Origin: Maribacter sp.
Lineage (GTDB): Bacteria; Bacteroidota; Bacteroidia; Flavobacteriales; Flavobacteriaceae
DNA length: 6,410 bases
Direction of reading: 5' to 3'
Assembly: GCA_030730545.1 (NCBI GenBank)
Contig: JANQUX010000212.1
Span: 1-6,410 of the forward strand
Positions 1 to 6,410 of this stretch are shown in pieces. A model generated the notes under the pieces. It made no database searches. It worked only from the letters and a program-made list of their open reading frames with translations, and was not told the origin of the DNA. A program made the position numbers and the translations under genes. Numbering within the stretch: position 1 is the first letter of the stretch; every line of letters begins with the position of its first letter.

Positions 1-43
1 ACACGAGGTTAAAAAAGAAATTATAAATCAACTTGTAGAATGA
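1..43 (+). CDS. C-terminal end of an upstream gene (partial, 5' end outside window)
   Basis: Reading from base 2 there is an open frame encoding HEVKKEIINQLVE and then TGA at 41-43. The other two forward frames stop at once (TAA at 10-12 and 24-26), so only this frame could be the tail of a gene. Its stop overlaps the ATG of the acetyltransferase in an ATGA arrangement, a common sign of translational coupling within an operon. The charged, helix-like tail is plausible protein, but 13 codons are too few to identify a family or to exclude chance. Confidence 0.45.
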   Translation, partial: HEVKKEIINQLVE

Positions 44-597
44 ACAACACACCAACTTTAGAAAATGAAAGGGTTATATTGAGTCCGCTAACCATAAACA
101 ATTATGAAAAGCTTATTTCCATTGCATCTCAAGATAAGCTAGTTCAATATTCACCTTCTGATATTGAAACACCTGCAAGTTTGAAAAACTATGTAGAAAC
201 CGCCTTAAAACAGCAAAAAGAAGGCACTAGCATACCATTCATTATCTATGATAGAAGGTATAACGCTTTTGCAGGTTGCACCCGTTTTATGAATATAAAT
301 TCAAAAAACAAAGTTTTGCATATTGGTTCTACTTGGATCGGACGTGAATTTCAAAGCACAGGATTAAATACTCAAATGAAAAAATTAATGCTTGAATATG
401 CTTTTACCACGATGGATTTTGAAAAAGTGGAATTCCGTGTAGATGAAAGAAATATGGCTTCAAGAAAAGCAGTTGAAAAATTAGGTTGCACTTTAGAAGG
501 TATGCTACGTAAAGATGTTTACTTACTTAATGGTTTTAAAAGAAATACGTGTTGCTATGGTCTTTTGCGAGAAGAATGGCAAACTAATCACAAATAG
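40..597 (+). CDS. GNAT family N-acetyltransferase, RimJ/RimL type
   Basis: This 185-residue cytoplasmic protein should transfer an acetyl group from acetyl-CoA to an amine; the substrate cannot be read from sequence. It fits the Acetyltransf_3 / RimJ-RimL group (COG1670) in length and layout: N-terminal LENERVILSPLTINNYEKL, a central beta region (SIPFIIYD, about 65-71), then WIGREFQSTGLNTQMKK at about 99-115, which is the acetyl-CoA pyrophosphate loop. The C-terminal half carries the characteristic N138-x-x-SRKAVEKLG (141-149), EGMLRK (153-158) and a final YGLLREEW (173-180). In the loop, the usual Q/R-x-x-G-x-G/A reads QSTGLN (105-110), a substitution I recall as common in this subgroup. The ATG is supported by the conserved N-terminal strand and by the ATGA overlap with the preceding frame. 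RimJ, RimL or RimI function should not be assumed; many relatives act on small molecules or antibiotics. Confidence 0.9.
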   Translation: MNNTPTLENERVILSPLTINNYEKLISIASQDKLVQYSPSDIETPASLKNYVETALKQQKEGTSIPFIIYDRRYNAFAGCTRFMNINSKNKVLHIGSTWIGREFQSTGLNTQMKKLMLEYAFTTMDFEKVEFRVDERNMASRKAVEKLGCTLEGMLRKDVYLLNGFKRNTCCYGLLREEWQTNHK

Positions 598-599
598 TT

Positions 600-1529
600 T
601 TACTCTTCTATAACTTTAGCTTCAGCTGGGTAATAAGTGATTTTTCTAGTAATGTATGTGTTATCAGGTGTGACAATTTGTTTAATCCAGTTGCCTTCTA
701 TTTTTTTATCATATTGATAGATGTATTCTTTTTTTATAATACCAGCACCTCTTTTTGCCGTTTCAGAAATTAACATGCCCATATCATCATAGATATAACT
801 AGTTCTCGTGGTTGGCTCAAATTTCTTCGCTTGCACATTATATTCGAATTCTTGCTGCGCCATTAATCTTCCATCCAAGGTAAATACTTCTTCAAAGGCA
901 AACTTTTCTTCCCCTTTTACATACTCTTTGGTCAAAACAATTCTTTGTTCAGGTCTATTTTTAGGCTTTTGGGTAGACGTACGAATTGATTTCAACGGCA
1001 CATCGTTTAGTAAATAAGTAACGGTATTTTCCCCTTGAAACTTCTTATGTTCAATCTGTGTTACATCGGTACCATCATTATTGGTTCTTTTTATACTAGT
1101 TAAATCGCCAAATTCATCATACACATATATGTATTCATCTAAGAACTGTTTATCATATGAAAAAATTCGTTCTTGAATTTTCATTGTATCGGTAGAATCG
1201 ATAGAATAAAAATGAGCAATAGAAGTACTGGCATCGAACGTATTATTTCTGTAAGACTCTGAACGCTTTTCTAAAAGTTCACCATTACTATATTTGTAAT
1301 ACACAGCGTCATAATCTTGATCGTTGTATCTCGTAACTGATTTCGTTAAAAATCCCTTTTTATTAAAATCATATTCCTCTTTACCATAATCGGTACTTAC
1401 CAAACATGATTTCACATTCCCTATCAAATCAAAATCTTCAAGGGTGAAAATCTGAATTTCTTGACCTTGCAAATTCTGAAACACTGCGATAACAATGATA
1501 AAAAGAGTCCGAAAGTATTTTTTAATCAT
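600..1529 (-). CDS. secreted protein of unknown function with YD-like repeats
   Basis: This 309-residue protein is not recognised as a named family. It starts with a clear Sec signal peptide: basic MIKKYFR, hydrophobic TLFIIVIAVF, likely cleavage after QNLQG22 before QEIQ. There is no cysteine at the cleavage point, so it is not a lipoprotein. The mature part has recurring tyrosine/aspartate/glycine strand-turn units such as YDFNKKGFLTKSVTRY (53-68), YVYDEFGDLTSIKR (135-148), FTLDGRLMAQQEFEY (216-230), YIYDDMGMLISETAKR (245-260) and YDKKIEGNWIKQI (273-285). They resemble the YD/RHS-like and YxYDxxGN repeats common in secreted Bacteroidota proteins, suggesting an extended beta-sheet protein in the periplasm or outer envelope. 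There is no Por/type IX sorting domain; the protein ends in PAEAKVIEE. The first possible start is the ATG at 1529, because an in-frame TAA lies 12 bases upstream. It lies downstream of dnaK in the same direction but beyond a terminator, so it is probably transcribed separately. Confidence 0.85.
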   Translation of the reverse strand: MIKKYFRTLFIIVIAVFQNLQGQEIQIFTLEDFDLIGNVKSCLVSTDYGKEEYDFNKKGFLTKSVTRYNDQDYDAVYYKYSNGELLEKRSESYRNNTFDASTSIAHFYSIDSTDTMKIQERIFSYDKQFLDEYIYVYDEFGDLTSIKRTNNDGTDVTQIEHKKFQGENTVTYLLNDVPLKSIRTSTQKPKNRPEQRIVLTKEYVKGEEKFAFEEVFTLDGRLMAQQEFEYNVQAKKFEPTTRTSYIYDDMGMLISETAKRGAGIIKKEYIYQYDKKIEGNWIKQIVTPDNTYITRKITYYPAEAKVIEE

Positions 1530-1533
1530 ACTG

Positions 1534-1541
1534 CAAAATTA
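1534..1541 (-). promoter_or_regulatory. possible -7 promoter box of the secreted-protein gene
   Basis: On the minus strand TAATTTTG matches the Bacteroidota -7 consensus TAnnTTTG in full and is followed by C, as is common. It ends only four bases before the ATG at 1529, so a transcript from it would be leaderless or nearly so. No clear TTG -33 box lies at the usual spacing, and the DNA is AT-rich, so a chance match is quite possible. Confidence 0.3.
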
Positions 1542-1582
1542 CTTTATTATAACTAGGGATAAAAAATTATGATGTAAAAGTA

Positions 1583-1610
1583 AAAAGGGACGGTATATAC
1601 CGTCCCTTTT
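1583..1610 (-). terminator. strong intrinsic terminator downstream of dnaK
   Basis: A perfect 28-base palindrome with arms AAAAGGGACGGTAT and ATACCGTCCCTTTT. Folded as RNA it gives a GC-rich stem GGGACGGT/ACCGTCCC closed by an ATAT loop and followed by a U-run. On the minus strand the tail reads CCCTTTTTAC, 22 bases past the dnaK stop, which is correct for terminating dnaK mRNA. Because both flanks are A/T runs it could also work on the plus strand, but no plus-strand gene ends here. Confidence 0.92.
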
Positions 1611-1631
1611 CTATAATAACTTAAAGTTATA

Positions 1632-3530
1632 TTATTTAACTTCTTCGAAGTCTACGTCTTCAACGTTATCACTTTCAGCACCACCTTCAGCAGTTGGCTC
1701 TCCTTGAGCAGCACCACCTTGTCCATCAGCTTGCGCTTTGTACATTTCTTCAGATGCAACTTTCCAAGCCTCGTTGATTTTATCTAAAGCAGGTGCTATA
1801 ACAGCCAAATCTTTAGTTTCATAAGCAGCTTTTAATTCTGCCAAAGCATCTTCAATTGGTTTTTTCTTATCGTCAGATAATTTATCTCCAAATTCTTTAA
1901 GTTGAGATTCAGTCTGAAAAATCATTCCGTCTGCTTCGTTCAACTTATCTGCAGTTTCTTTAGCTTTTTTATCAGATTCAGCATTCGCTTCAGCTTCAGC
2001 TTTCATCTTCTTGATTTCTTCTTCAGTTAAACCAGAAGAAGCTTCAATACGAATATCCTGAGTTTTGTTCGTTGCCTTATCAGTTGCAGAAACTTTAATG
2101 ATACCGTTAGCATCAATATCAAAAGTAACTTCAATTTGAGGTGTTCCTCTTTGTGCTGGTGGAAGACCATCTAAATGGAATCTACCGATTGTTTTGTTAT
2201 CAGGTGCCATTGGTCTTTCACCCTGTAATACGTGAATCTCAACTGACGGCTGATTGTCAGATGCTGTAGAGAATACTTGCGATTTCTTTGTAGGAATCGT
2301 TGTGTTAGACTCTATTAATTTTGTCATTACACCACCCATAGTTTCAATACCTAAAGAAAGCGGAGTAACATCTAATAACAATACATCTTTTACATCACCT
2401 GTTAAAACACCACCTTGTATTGCAGCACCTACCGCTACAACCTCATCTGGGTTAACTCCTTTATTAGGCTTCTTACCGAAGAATTTCTCAACAGCCTCTT
2501 GTACTGCAGGTATTCTTGTAGAACCACCAACTAAGATAATCTCATCAATATCACTATTCTTTAAACCAGCTGCCTTCATTGCACTTGCACATGGCTCAAT
2601 AGTTCTTTTTACCAAGTCAGCAATTAATTGCTCGAATTTTGATCTTGTCAAAGTTCTAACTAAGTGCTTAGGTCCTGAAGCCGTAGCTGTAACGTATGGT
2701 AAGTTGATTTCTGTTTGTGCAGAAGATGATAATTCAATCTTAGCTTTCTCAGCAGCTTCACGTAAACGTTGTAAAGCCATTGCATCTTTTCTAAGGTCCA
2801 TATCTTCTTCAGACTTGAACTCATCAGCCAACCAATCAATAATTTTTTGATCAACATCATCACCACCTAAGTGAGTATCACCATCAGTAGCCAATACTTC
2901 AAAAACACCATCTCCTAATTCTAGGATAGATACATCATGCGTACCACCACCAAAATCAAAAACAACTATTTTTTGTTCCGTATCTTTCTTGTCCATACCG
3001 TACGCTAAAGACGCAGCAGTTGGCTCATTGATAATACGCTCTACAGTTAAACCTGCAATCTCACCAGCTTCTTTTGTTGCTTGTCTTTGGGCATCATTAA
3101 AGTATGCAGGTACAGTAATTACCGCACGAGTAACTTCTTGACCTAAATAATCTTCTGCCGTTTTCTTCATTTTCTGAAGAATCATTGCAGATAATTCTTG
3201 AGGAGAATATAAACGACCGTCTATATCAACTCTAGGTGTATCATTATCACCTTTTACTACTTTATAAGGTACTCTTCCAGCTTCTTTACTAGATTCTGAA
3301 TATTTGTTACCCATAAACCTTTTAATAGAATAAATGGTTTTTGTAGGGTTGGTTACTGCCTGTCTTTTAGCTGGATCACCAACTTTAATTTCACCACCTT
3401 CTACAAAAGCGATAACAGATGGTGTTGTTCTTTTTCCTTCTGCATTCGGTATTACTACTGCCTCATTACCTTCCATTACGGAAACACAGGAGTTTGTAGT
3501 ACCCAAATCTATTCCTATAATCTTACTCAT
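1632..3530 (-). CDS. dnaK: molecular chaperone DnaK (Hsp70)
   Basis: This full-length 632-residue Hsp70 is a cytoplasmic ATP-driven chaperone that binds exposed hydrophobic segments and works with DnaJ and GrpE. The nucleotide-binding domain opens with [12 protein letters not shown] (5-16). It holds the catalytic lysine K70 (SIKRFMG), the phosphate-loop threonine T197 in [11 protein letters not shown] (E. coli T199), [12 protein letters not shown] (167-178) and [11 protein letters not shown] (333-343). The interdomain linker is [13 protein letters not shown] (382-394), followed by the beta substrate-binding domain with GERPMA (437-442) and the helical lid from about 500. A disordered Gly/Ala/Glu/Gln-rich stretch (about 599-622) leads to EDVDFEEVK, the conserved acidic C-terminal tail. 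The start is fixed by the N-terminal strand. There is no Shine-Dalgarno sequence, only an A-rich leader, as is normal in this phylum. No dnaJ or grpE is adjacent. Upstream sequence suggests dedicated regulation without CIRCE. All key residues are intact. Confidence 0.99.
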   Translation of the reverse strand: MSKIIGIDLGTTNSCVSVMEGNEAVVIPNAEGKRTTPSVIAFVEGGEIKVGDPAKRQAVTNPTKTIYSIKRFMGNKYSESSKEAGRVPYKVVKGDNDTPRVDIDGRLYSPQELSAMILQKMKKTAEDYLGQEVTRAVITVPAYFNDAQRQATKEAGEIAGLTVERIINEPTAASLAYGMDKKDTEQKIVVFDFGGGTHDVSILELGDGVFEVLATDGDTHLGGDDVDQKIIDWLADEFKSEEDMDLRKDAMALQRLREAAEKAKIELSSSAQTEINLPYVTATASGPKHLVRTLTRSKFEQLIADLVKRTIEPCASAMKAAGLKNSDIDEIILVGGSTRIPAVQEAVEKFFGKKPNKGVNPDEVVAVGAAIQGGVLTGDVKDVLLLDVTPLSLGIETMGGVMTKLIESNTTIPTKKSQVFSTASDNQPSVEIHVLQGERPMAPDNKTIGRFHLDGLPPAQRGTPQIEVTFDIDANGIIKVSATDKATNKTQDIRIEASSGLTEEEIKKMKAEAEANAESDKKAKETADKLNEADGMIFQTESQLKEFGDKLSDDKKKPIEDALAELKAAYETKDLAVIAPALDKINEAWKVASEEMYKAQADGQGGAAQGEPTAEGGAESDNVEDVDFEEVK

Positions 3531-3568
3531 TTTATATGTTTTAAATTAAGTGCTTTATTTTACAATCG

Positions 3569-3585
3569 GTTTGTAAATGACAAAC
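3569..3585 (-). promoter_or_regulatory. inverted repeat in the dnaK leader/promoter
   Basis: GTTTGT, five bases, ACAAAC forms a perfect six-base-pair inverted repeat. It begins 39 bases before the dnaK ATG and overlaps the TTTG half of the -24/-12-like element. It could be an operator or a small 5' leader hairpin. The arms are short and AT-rich, so chance remains possible. Confidence 0.3.
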
Positions 3586-3595
3586 AATATGCCAA
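3581..3595 (-). promoter_or_regulatory. candidate dnaK promoter, sigma-54-like -24/-12 element
   Basis: The minus strand reads TTGGCATATTGTTTG. Against the sigma-54 consensus TGGCAYRNNNNTTGCW, the TGGCATA half and the TTG after exactly four bases match. The usual GC of the -12 half is GT, and the final W is C. A transcript from it would start near 3569, giving a leader of about 40 bases. No good TAnnTTTG box lies upstream of dnaK. An alternative is a sigma-70-like pair, TTTGTC and TAAAAT (3557-3562), with 16-base spacing. Which sigma factor acts here cannot be decided by eye. Confidence 0.4.
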
Positions 3596-3606
3596 GCAAG
3601 AAAAAC

Positions 3607-3619
3607 TGACATGATGTCA
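3607..3619. promoter_or_regulatory. 13-base palindrome, candidate operator upstream of dnaK
   Basis: TGACATGATGTCA is a perfect inverted repeat around one central base. It lies 12 bases upstream of the TTGGCA...TTTG element, centred about 44 bases before the predicted dnaK start of transcription. That position suits a dimeric regulator touching RNA polymerase. The word GTCATTA at its edge (3616-3622) recurs ten bases away (3626-3632), one helical turn along the same face. Dyad symmetry, placement and the phased repeat together suggest a protein-binding site. The regulator is unknown, and this is not the CIRCE sequence bound by HrcA. Confidence 0.45.
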
Positions 3620-3684
3620 TTAATCGTCATTATTTATTAAAAAATATGCCATTTTAGTATAGTTAATACGTGTTTTAAACATTG

Positions 3685-3692
3685 TACCTTAG
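3685..3692 (+). promoter_or_regulatory. possible -7 promoter box of the serine deaminase gene
   Basis: TACCTTAG, followed by CC, differs by one base from the Bacteroidota -7 consensus TAnnTTTG. It lies 18 bases before the TTG start, giving a very short leader. No clear TTG is seen at the expected -33 spacing, so this is a weak assignment. Confidence 0.35.
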
Positions 3693-3710
3693 CCAATAAA
3701 TAACTTTGAT

Positions 3711-5141
3711 TTGGAAATAGAAAGTATAAGTGTTTTCGATATGCTAAAAATTGGCGTAGGTCCTTCAAGTTCCCACACGCTCGGTCCATGGCGCGCTGCC
3801 GAAAGGTGGTTGGCTCGTTTAAACTCGAAAGACAATCTCGAAAAAGTAGAAGAAGTCGAGGTTCACTTATATGGTTCACTATCATTAACAGGTAAGGGCC
3901 ATGCCACTGATTATGCCGTTATGCTAGGGTTATTAGGTGCTGACCCAGAATTAGTGCCTATCGATAAAATAGACTCTTTAATACAGACGATTAAGAACGA
4001 ACATGTTTTACATTTAGATGGTAAATACAAAATTACCTTCGATCCAAAACAGCACATTATATTTAATAGAGAGTTTCTACCTTTTCATGCCAACGGATTA
4101 ACCTTTAAGGCAAAACTGAAATCTGGTAAATTAATATCAAAAACATACTACTCCATTGGTGGCGGTTTCGTTATTAGTGAAGAACGAAAGAATGCCAAAC
4201 GTAAGGTTGACATGTTCAATAAATTTCCTTTCCCTATTCAGAAAGGAACCGAACTACTTGAATTTTGTAATAGTGAAAATCTACCAATCTCTGAGATTGT
4301 TTTACAGAATGAAAGATCTTTACGAGATGATGAGAAGATCGATTATGAATTAAACCGCATTTGGTCTACCATGTTAGAATGCATGTATACCGGATGCCAT
4401 ACAGAAGGTATTTTACCTGGCGGATTAAATGTTAAGCGCAGGGCTTTTGAAATGCATAGCAAACTCAAAAGTGACCTGCCCTACTCCAATCCCGAAGAAT
4501 GGTTACAGACCATACGCCAGACAGAGGTAAAATTTCGTCAAATATTACAATGGGTAAGTTGTTTTGCTCTTAGTGTAAATGAGGTAAATGCATCTTTAGG
4601 TCGTGTTGTTACTGCACCTACAAATGGTAGCGCGGGCGTAATACCTGCTGTATTAATGTATTATATGGTCATTGAAAACCATGCAGGCAATTTTGAACAT
4701 GTAAAGCAATTTTTATTAGTAGCCGGCGAAATAGGAAGCATCTTTAAAAAAGGAGCTACCATATCCGCAGCTATGGGTGGCTGTCAAGCAGAAATTGGTG
4801 TATCGTCAGCTATGGCAGCAGGTGCACTTACCGAACTATTAGGTGGCACACCTGAACAGGTACTAATGGCAGCAGAAATTGCTATGGAGCATCATCTGGG
4901 ACTCACCTGTGATCCTATCGGAGGTCTGGTTCAAATACCTTGTATTGAACGCAACTCTATGGGTGCCATAAAAGCTATTAATGCAGCCGAGCTTGCTTTG
5001 GGTTCTGATCCTTCAGCAGCAAAAGTACCGCTAGACAAGGTGGTACAGACCATGTGGGAAACCGCAAAAGACATGAGTTCTAAATATAAAGAAACCTCTG
5101 AAGGCGGATTGGCAGTTGGTGTTTTCTTGACTGATTGCTAG
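3711..5141 (+). CDS. sdaA: L-serine ammonia-lyase (serine deaminase), iron-sulfur type
   Basis: This 476-residue cytoplasmic enzyme converts L-serine to pyruvate and ammonia with a [4Fe-4S] cluster and no pyridoxal phosphate. It is a single-chain form: SDH_beta domain (about 4-155) with [10 protein letters not shown] (17-26) and [14 protein letters not shown] (63-76), then SDH_alpha (about 190-470) with [13 protein letters not shown] (233-245) and [13 protein letters not shown] (301-313). The cluster ligands are present: C358 (MGGCQAE), C400 (LTCDPIGG), C411 (QIPCIERN) and C476. C476 is the very last residue, matching the C-terminal 'tail-in-mouth' cysteine known from the Legionella enzyme; the 42 and 11 spacings between the first three also match. 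The start is TTG. Upstream the frame is closed by TAG at 3690-3692 with no ATG or GTG after it, and the first in-frame ATG (3741) would remove the conserved ESISVFD strand. It is divergent from dnaK. All recognised key residues are present. Confidence 0.97.
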   Translation: MEIESISVFDMLKIGVGPSSSHTLGPWRAAERWLARLNSKDNLEKVEEVEVHLYGSLSLTGKGHATDYAVMLGLLGADPELVPIDKIDSLIQTIKNEHVLHLDGKYKITFDPKQHIIFNREFLPFHANGLTFKAKLKSGKLISKTYYSIGGGFVISEERKNAKRKVDMFNKFPFPIQKGTELLEFCNSENLPISEIVLQNERSLRDDEKIDYELNRIWSTMLECMYTGCHTEGILPGGLNVKRRAFEMHSKLKSDLPYSNPEEWLQTIRQTEVKFRQILQWVSCFALSVNEVNASLGRVVTAPTNGSAGVIPAVLMYYMVIENHAGNFEHVKQFLLVAGEIGSIFKKGATISAAMGGCQAEIGVSSAMAAGALTELLGGTPEQVLMAAEIAMEHHLGLTCDPIGGLVQIPCIERNSMGAIKAINAAELALGSDPSAAKVPLDKVVQTMWETAKDMSSKYKETSEGGLAVGVFLTDC

Positions 5142-5230
5142 ATCTGTTTTAAAAAGAAGCTCCTTTTAATTTCTAGTTGTATAAATGGATGTCCTTTTTT
5201 TATAAGCCGATATTCCGCTAACTTTAATAT

Positions 5231-6410
5231 ATGAAAAACCTGATTTCTGAAAGGGTAGCCGACTTTATAAAAAACTACCCGCCATTTAATCTTCTTGACA
5301 GCAAATCGATATTTCAGCTTGCTGAACAAGTACTAATTGTCTACAAAGAAAAGAACAGTATTATTTTTACGGTAGATGAACCTCAACATGCTCATTTTTA
5401 CTTAGTTCATAAAGGTGCCGTTACCTTGAACAACGCTGCATCTTCGAATGTTCTTGACTATTGCGATGAAGGTGATATTTTTGGCTTACGCCCTCTCTTT
5501 GCGAATGAAAATTATAAGTTAGAAGCTAGAGCGCATGAAGAAAGTATTCTCTACGGAATACCCATTGATATTTTTAAACCTATTGCAAAGAAGAATGAGC
5601 AGGTAAGCATTTTTTTGATGGAGAGTTTTGCATCCAATACCCGCAACCCGTATGCAAAAGACCAAAAAGGGCAACTCTTCGATAATGAAGATGAAGAAGA
5701 AGTCACAAAAGAGGTCGTATTACCTGATCTACAATTAGCCAGCTACTCAAAAAAATTGGTGACTTGTTCTACAAGAACTACCATTAAAAAAGCTGCCGAT
5801 ATCATGTCAAAAAAGAAAATCGGCTCTATTCTAGTTACTAGCAACGATTTACCTGTAGGTATAATAACAGATAAAGATTTTAGAAATAAAGTAATTTCTG
5901 GTGAGCAGCCCATTACTGCTTCGGTAAAGTCTATAATGACCGCACCAGTAATTACTTACCCTAAAAATCTAACAATAACCCAAGCACAAATGGCAATGAT
6001 GAAAAGCAACATCAGTCATTTGGTCATTACCCAAGACGGCACCCCAAATTCTACTGCATTAGGTATTTTATCTAAGCATGACGTTATGGTTTCGTTAGGT
6101 GACAACCCAGCCGTTTTGGTAAAAGCCATTAAACGTACCTCAAAAATTAAAAAGATAAAGCAGATTAGAAAAAGTGTGATAGTGCTTTTGAGCGGGTATT
6201 TAGAGCAAAATATTCCGTTAGGATTAATTGCTAAAATTATCTCAGAACTAAATGACACCTGCATAAAACAGATTGTCGAAATTTCTCTTGCAAGAATGGA
6301 TACTCCACCGCCTGTAAAATTTGCGTGGTTGGCATTAGGTAGCCAAGGTAGAAGCGAGCAACTTTTACATACGGATCAAGATAACGCCTTGGTCTTTGAA
6401 GATGTTACTG
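5231..6410 (+). CDS. cNMP-binding-like / CBS / DUF294 nucleotidyltransferase protein (partial, 3' end outside window)
   Basis: From ATG at 5231 the frame stays open to the window edge, giving 393 residues. The order matches COG2905-type predicted signal-transduction proteins, usually a little over 600 residues, so roughly the last 250 are missing. Residues 10-125 form a cyclic-nucleotide-binding-like beta barrel (HFYLVHKGAVTL, EGDIFGLRPLF). The phosphate cassette is degenerate: the glutamate usually following FG is leucine, so ligand binding is doubtful. An acidic linker (DNEDEEE, 151-157) leads to a CBS pair: CBS1 about 173-222 (KKIGSILVTSNDLPVGIITDKD) and CBS2 about 236-290 (NISHLVITQDG, ALGILSKHDVM), likely to sense adenine nucleotides. 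After a helical stretch, GSQGRSEQLLHTDQD (370-384) is a GlnD-like nucleotidyltransferase motif with candidate metal-binding D382 and D384. No transmembrane segment is visible. It follows the serine deaminase gene by 89 bases without a strong terminator, so co-transcription is possible. Elsewhere such genes often neighbour a DnaQ-like exonuclease; that region lies outside. Confidence 0.93.
   Translation, partial: MKNLISERVADFIKNYPPFNLLDSKSIFQLAEQVLIVYKEKNSIIFTVDEPQHAHFYLVHKGAVTLNNAASSNVLDYCDEGDIFGLRPLFANENYKLEARAHEESILYGIPIDIFKPIAKKNEQVSIFLMESFASNTRNPYAKDQKGQLFDNEDEEEVTKEVVLPDLQLASYSKKLVTCSTRTTIKKAADIMSKKKIGSILVTSNDLPVGIITDKDFRNKVISGEQPITASVKSIMTAPVITYPKNLTITQAQMAMMKSNISHLVITQDGTPNSTALGILSKHDVMVSLGDNPAVLVKAIKRTSKIKKIKQIRKSVIVLLSGYLEQNIPLGLIAKIISELNDTCIKQIVEISLARMDTPPPVKFAWLALGSQGRSEQLLHTDQDNALVFEDVT

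Noticed and set aside
808..1017. 69-codon plus-strand frame inside the secreted-protein gene
   Set aside because: Antisense shadow of the long gene, with no motif of its own.
2254..2850. 198-codon open frame on the plus strand inside dnaK
   Set aside because: It is exactly antisense to highly conserved dnaK, has no recognisable domain, and such long antisense frames are a common by-product of codon bias in highly expressed genes.
3334..3549. 71-codon plus-strand frame overlapping the start of dnaK
   Set aside because: Antisense to the conserved DnaK N-terminus; its hydrophobic look follows from the complement of the dnaK codons.
3531..3710. CIRCE (HrcA) operator upstream of dnaK
   Set aside because: No TTAGCACTC-N9-GAGTGCTAA or close variant is present on either strand.
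3637..3885. 82-codon minus-strand frame across the serine deaminase start
   Set aside because: Antisense to the conserved SDH_beta start; no family resemblance.
4156..4353. 65-codon plus-strand frame inside the serine deaminase gene
   Set aside because: Out-of-frame shadow within a gene that is intact in its own frame, so not a frameshift remnant.
5152..5167. Possible terminator AAAAG-N6-CTTTT after the serine deaminase gene
   Set aside because: Only a five-base AT-rich stem with one G-C pair; too weak to call, so read-through into the next gene remains possible.
5138..5329. 63-codon minus-strand frame between serine deaminase and the DUF294 gene
   Set aside because: Mostly antisense to the clear N-terminus of the DUF294 protein; basic and aromatic-rich composition reflects AT-rich DNA.
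6016..6264. 82-codon minus-strand frame inside the DUF294 gene
   Set aside because: Antisense to the CBS2 region; no independent support.

Overview
The window looks like ordinary chromosome from a marine-type member of the Flavobacteriaceae (Bacteroidota). The evidence is AT-rich DNA, starts without Shine-Dalgarno sequences, promoter-like matches to the Bacteroidota -7 box TAnnTTTG, a DnaK carrying the group's [11 protein letters not shown] variant and an EDVDFEEVK tail, and a secreted protein with a short signal peptide ending in QG-Q. The genus is inferred only loosely. I see no mobile element, CRISPR array, RNA gene or phage remnant.

Layout. At 1-43 is the probable last dozen codons of an upstream gene, whose stop overlaps the start of a RimJ/RimL-type GNAT acetyltransferase (40-597, +). 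This gene meets, tail to tail with a 2-base gap, a secreted protein of unknown function with YD-like repeats (600-1529, -). Next on the minus strand is dnaK (1632-3530), followed by a strong hairpin terminator (1583-1610). A 180-base divergent intergenic region (3531-3710) separates dnaK from an iron-sulfur L-serine ammonia-lyase (3711-5141, +), which probably starts at TTG. The last gene (5231 to the window edge, +) is a truncated signalling-type protein with a cyclic-nucleotide-binding-like domain, a CBS pair and the start of a DUF294 nucleotidyltransferase domain.

How the genes relate. These are mostly independent housekeeping units, not one system. DnaK is the general Hsp70 chaperone and stands alone here without dnaJ or grpE. 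Serine deaminase feeds serine carbon into pyruvate. The downstream CBS/DUF294 protein may be co-transcribed with it (89-base gap, no convincing terminator), but nothing in the sequence ties their functions together. The part most worth a second look is the dnaK upstream region. It has no CIRCE element, but carries a perfect 13-base palindrome, a repeated GTCATTA, a -24/-12 (sigma-54-like) TTGGCA...TTTG element and a second inverted repeat overlapping it. No previously undescribed multi-gene system is evident.
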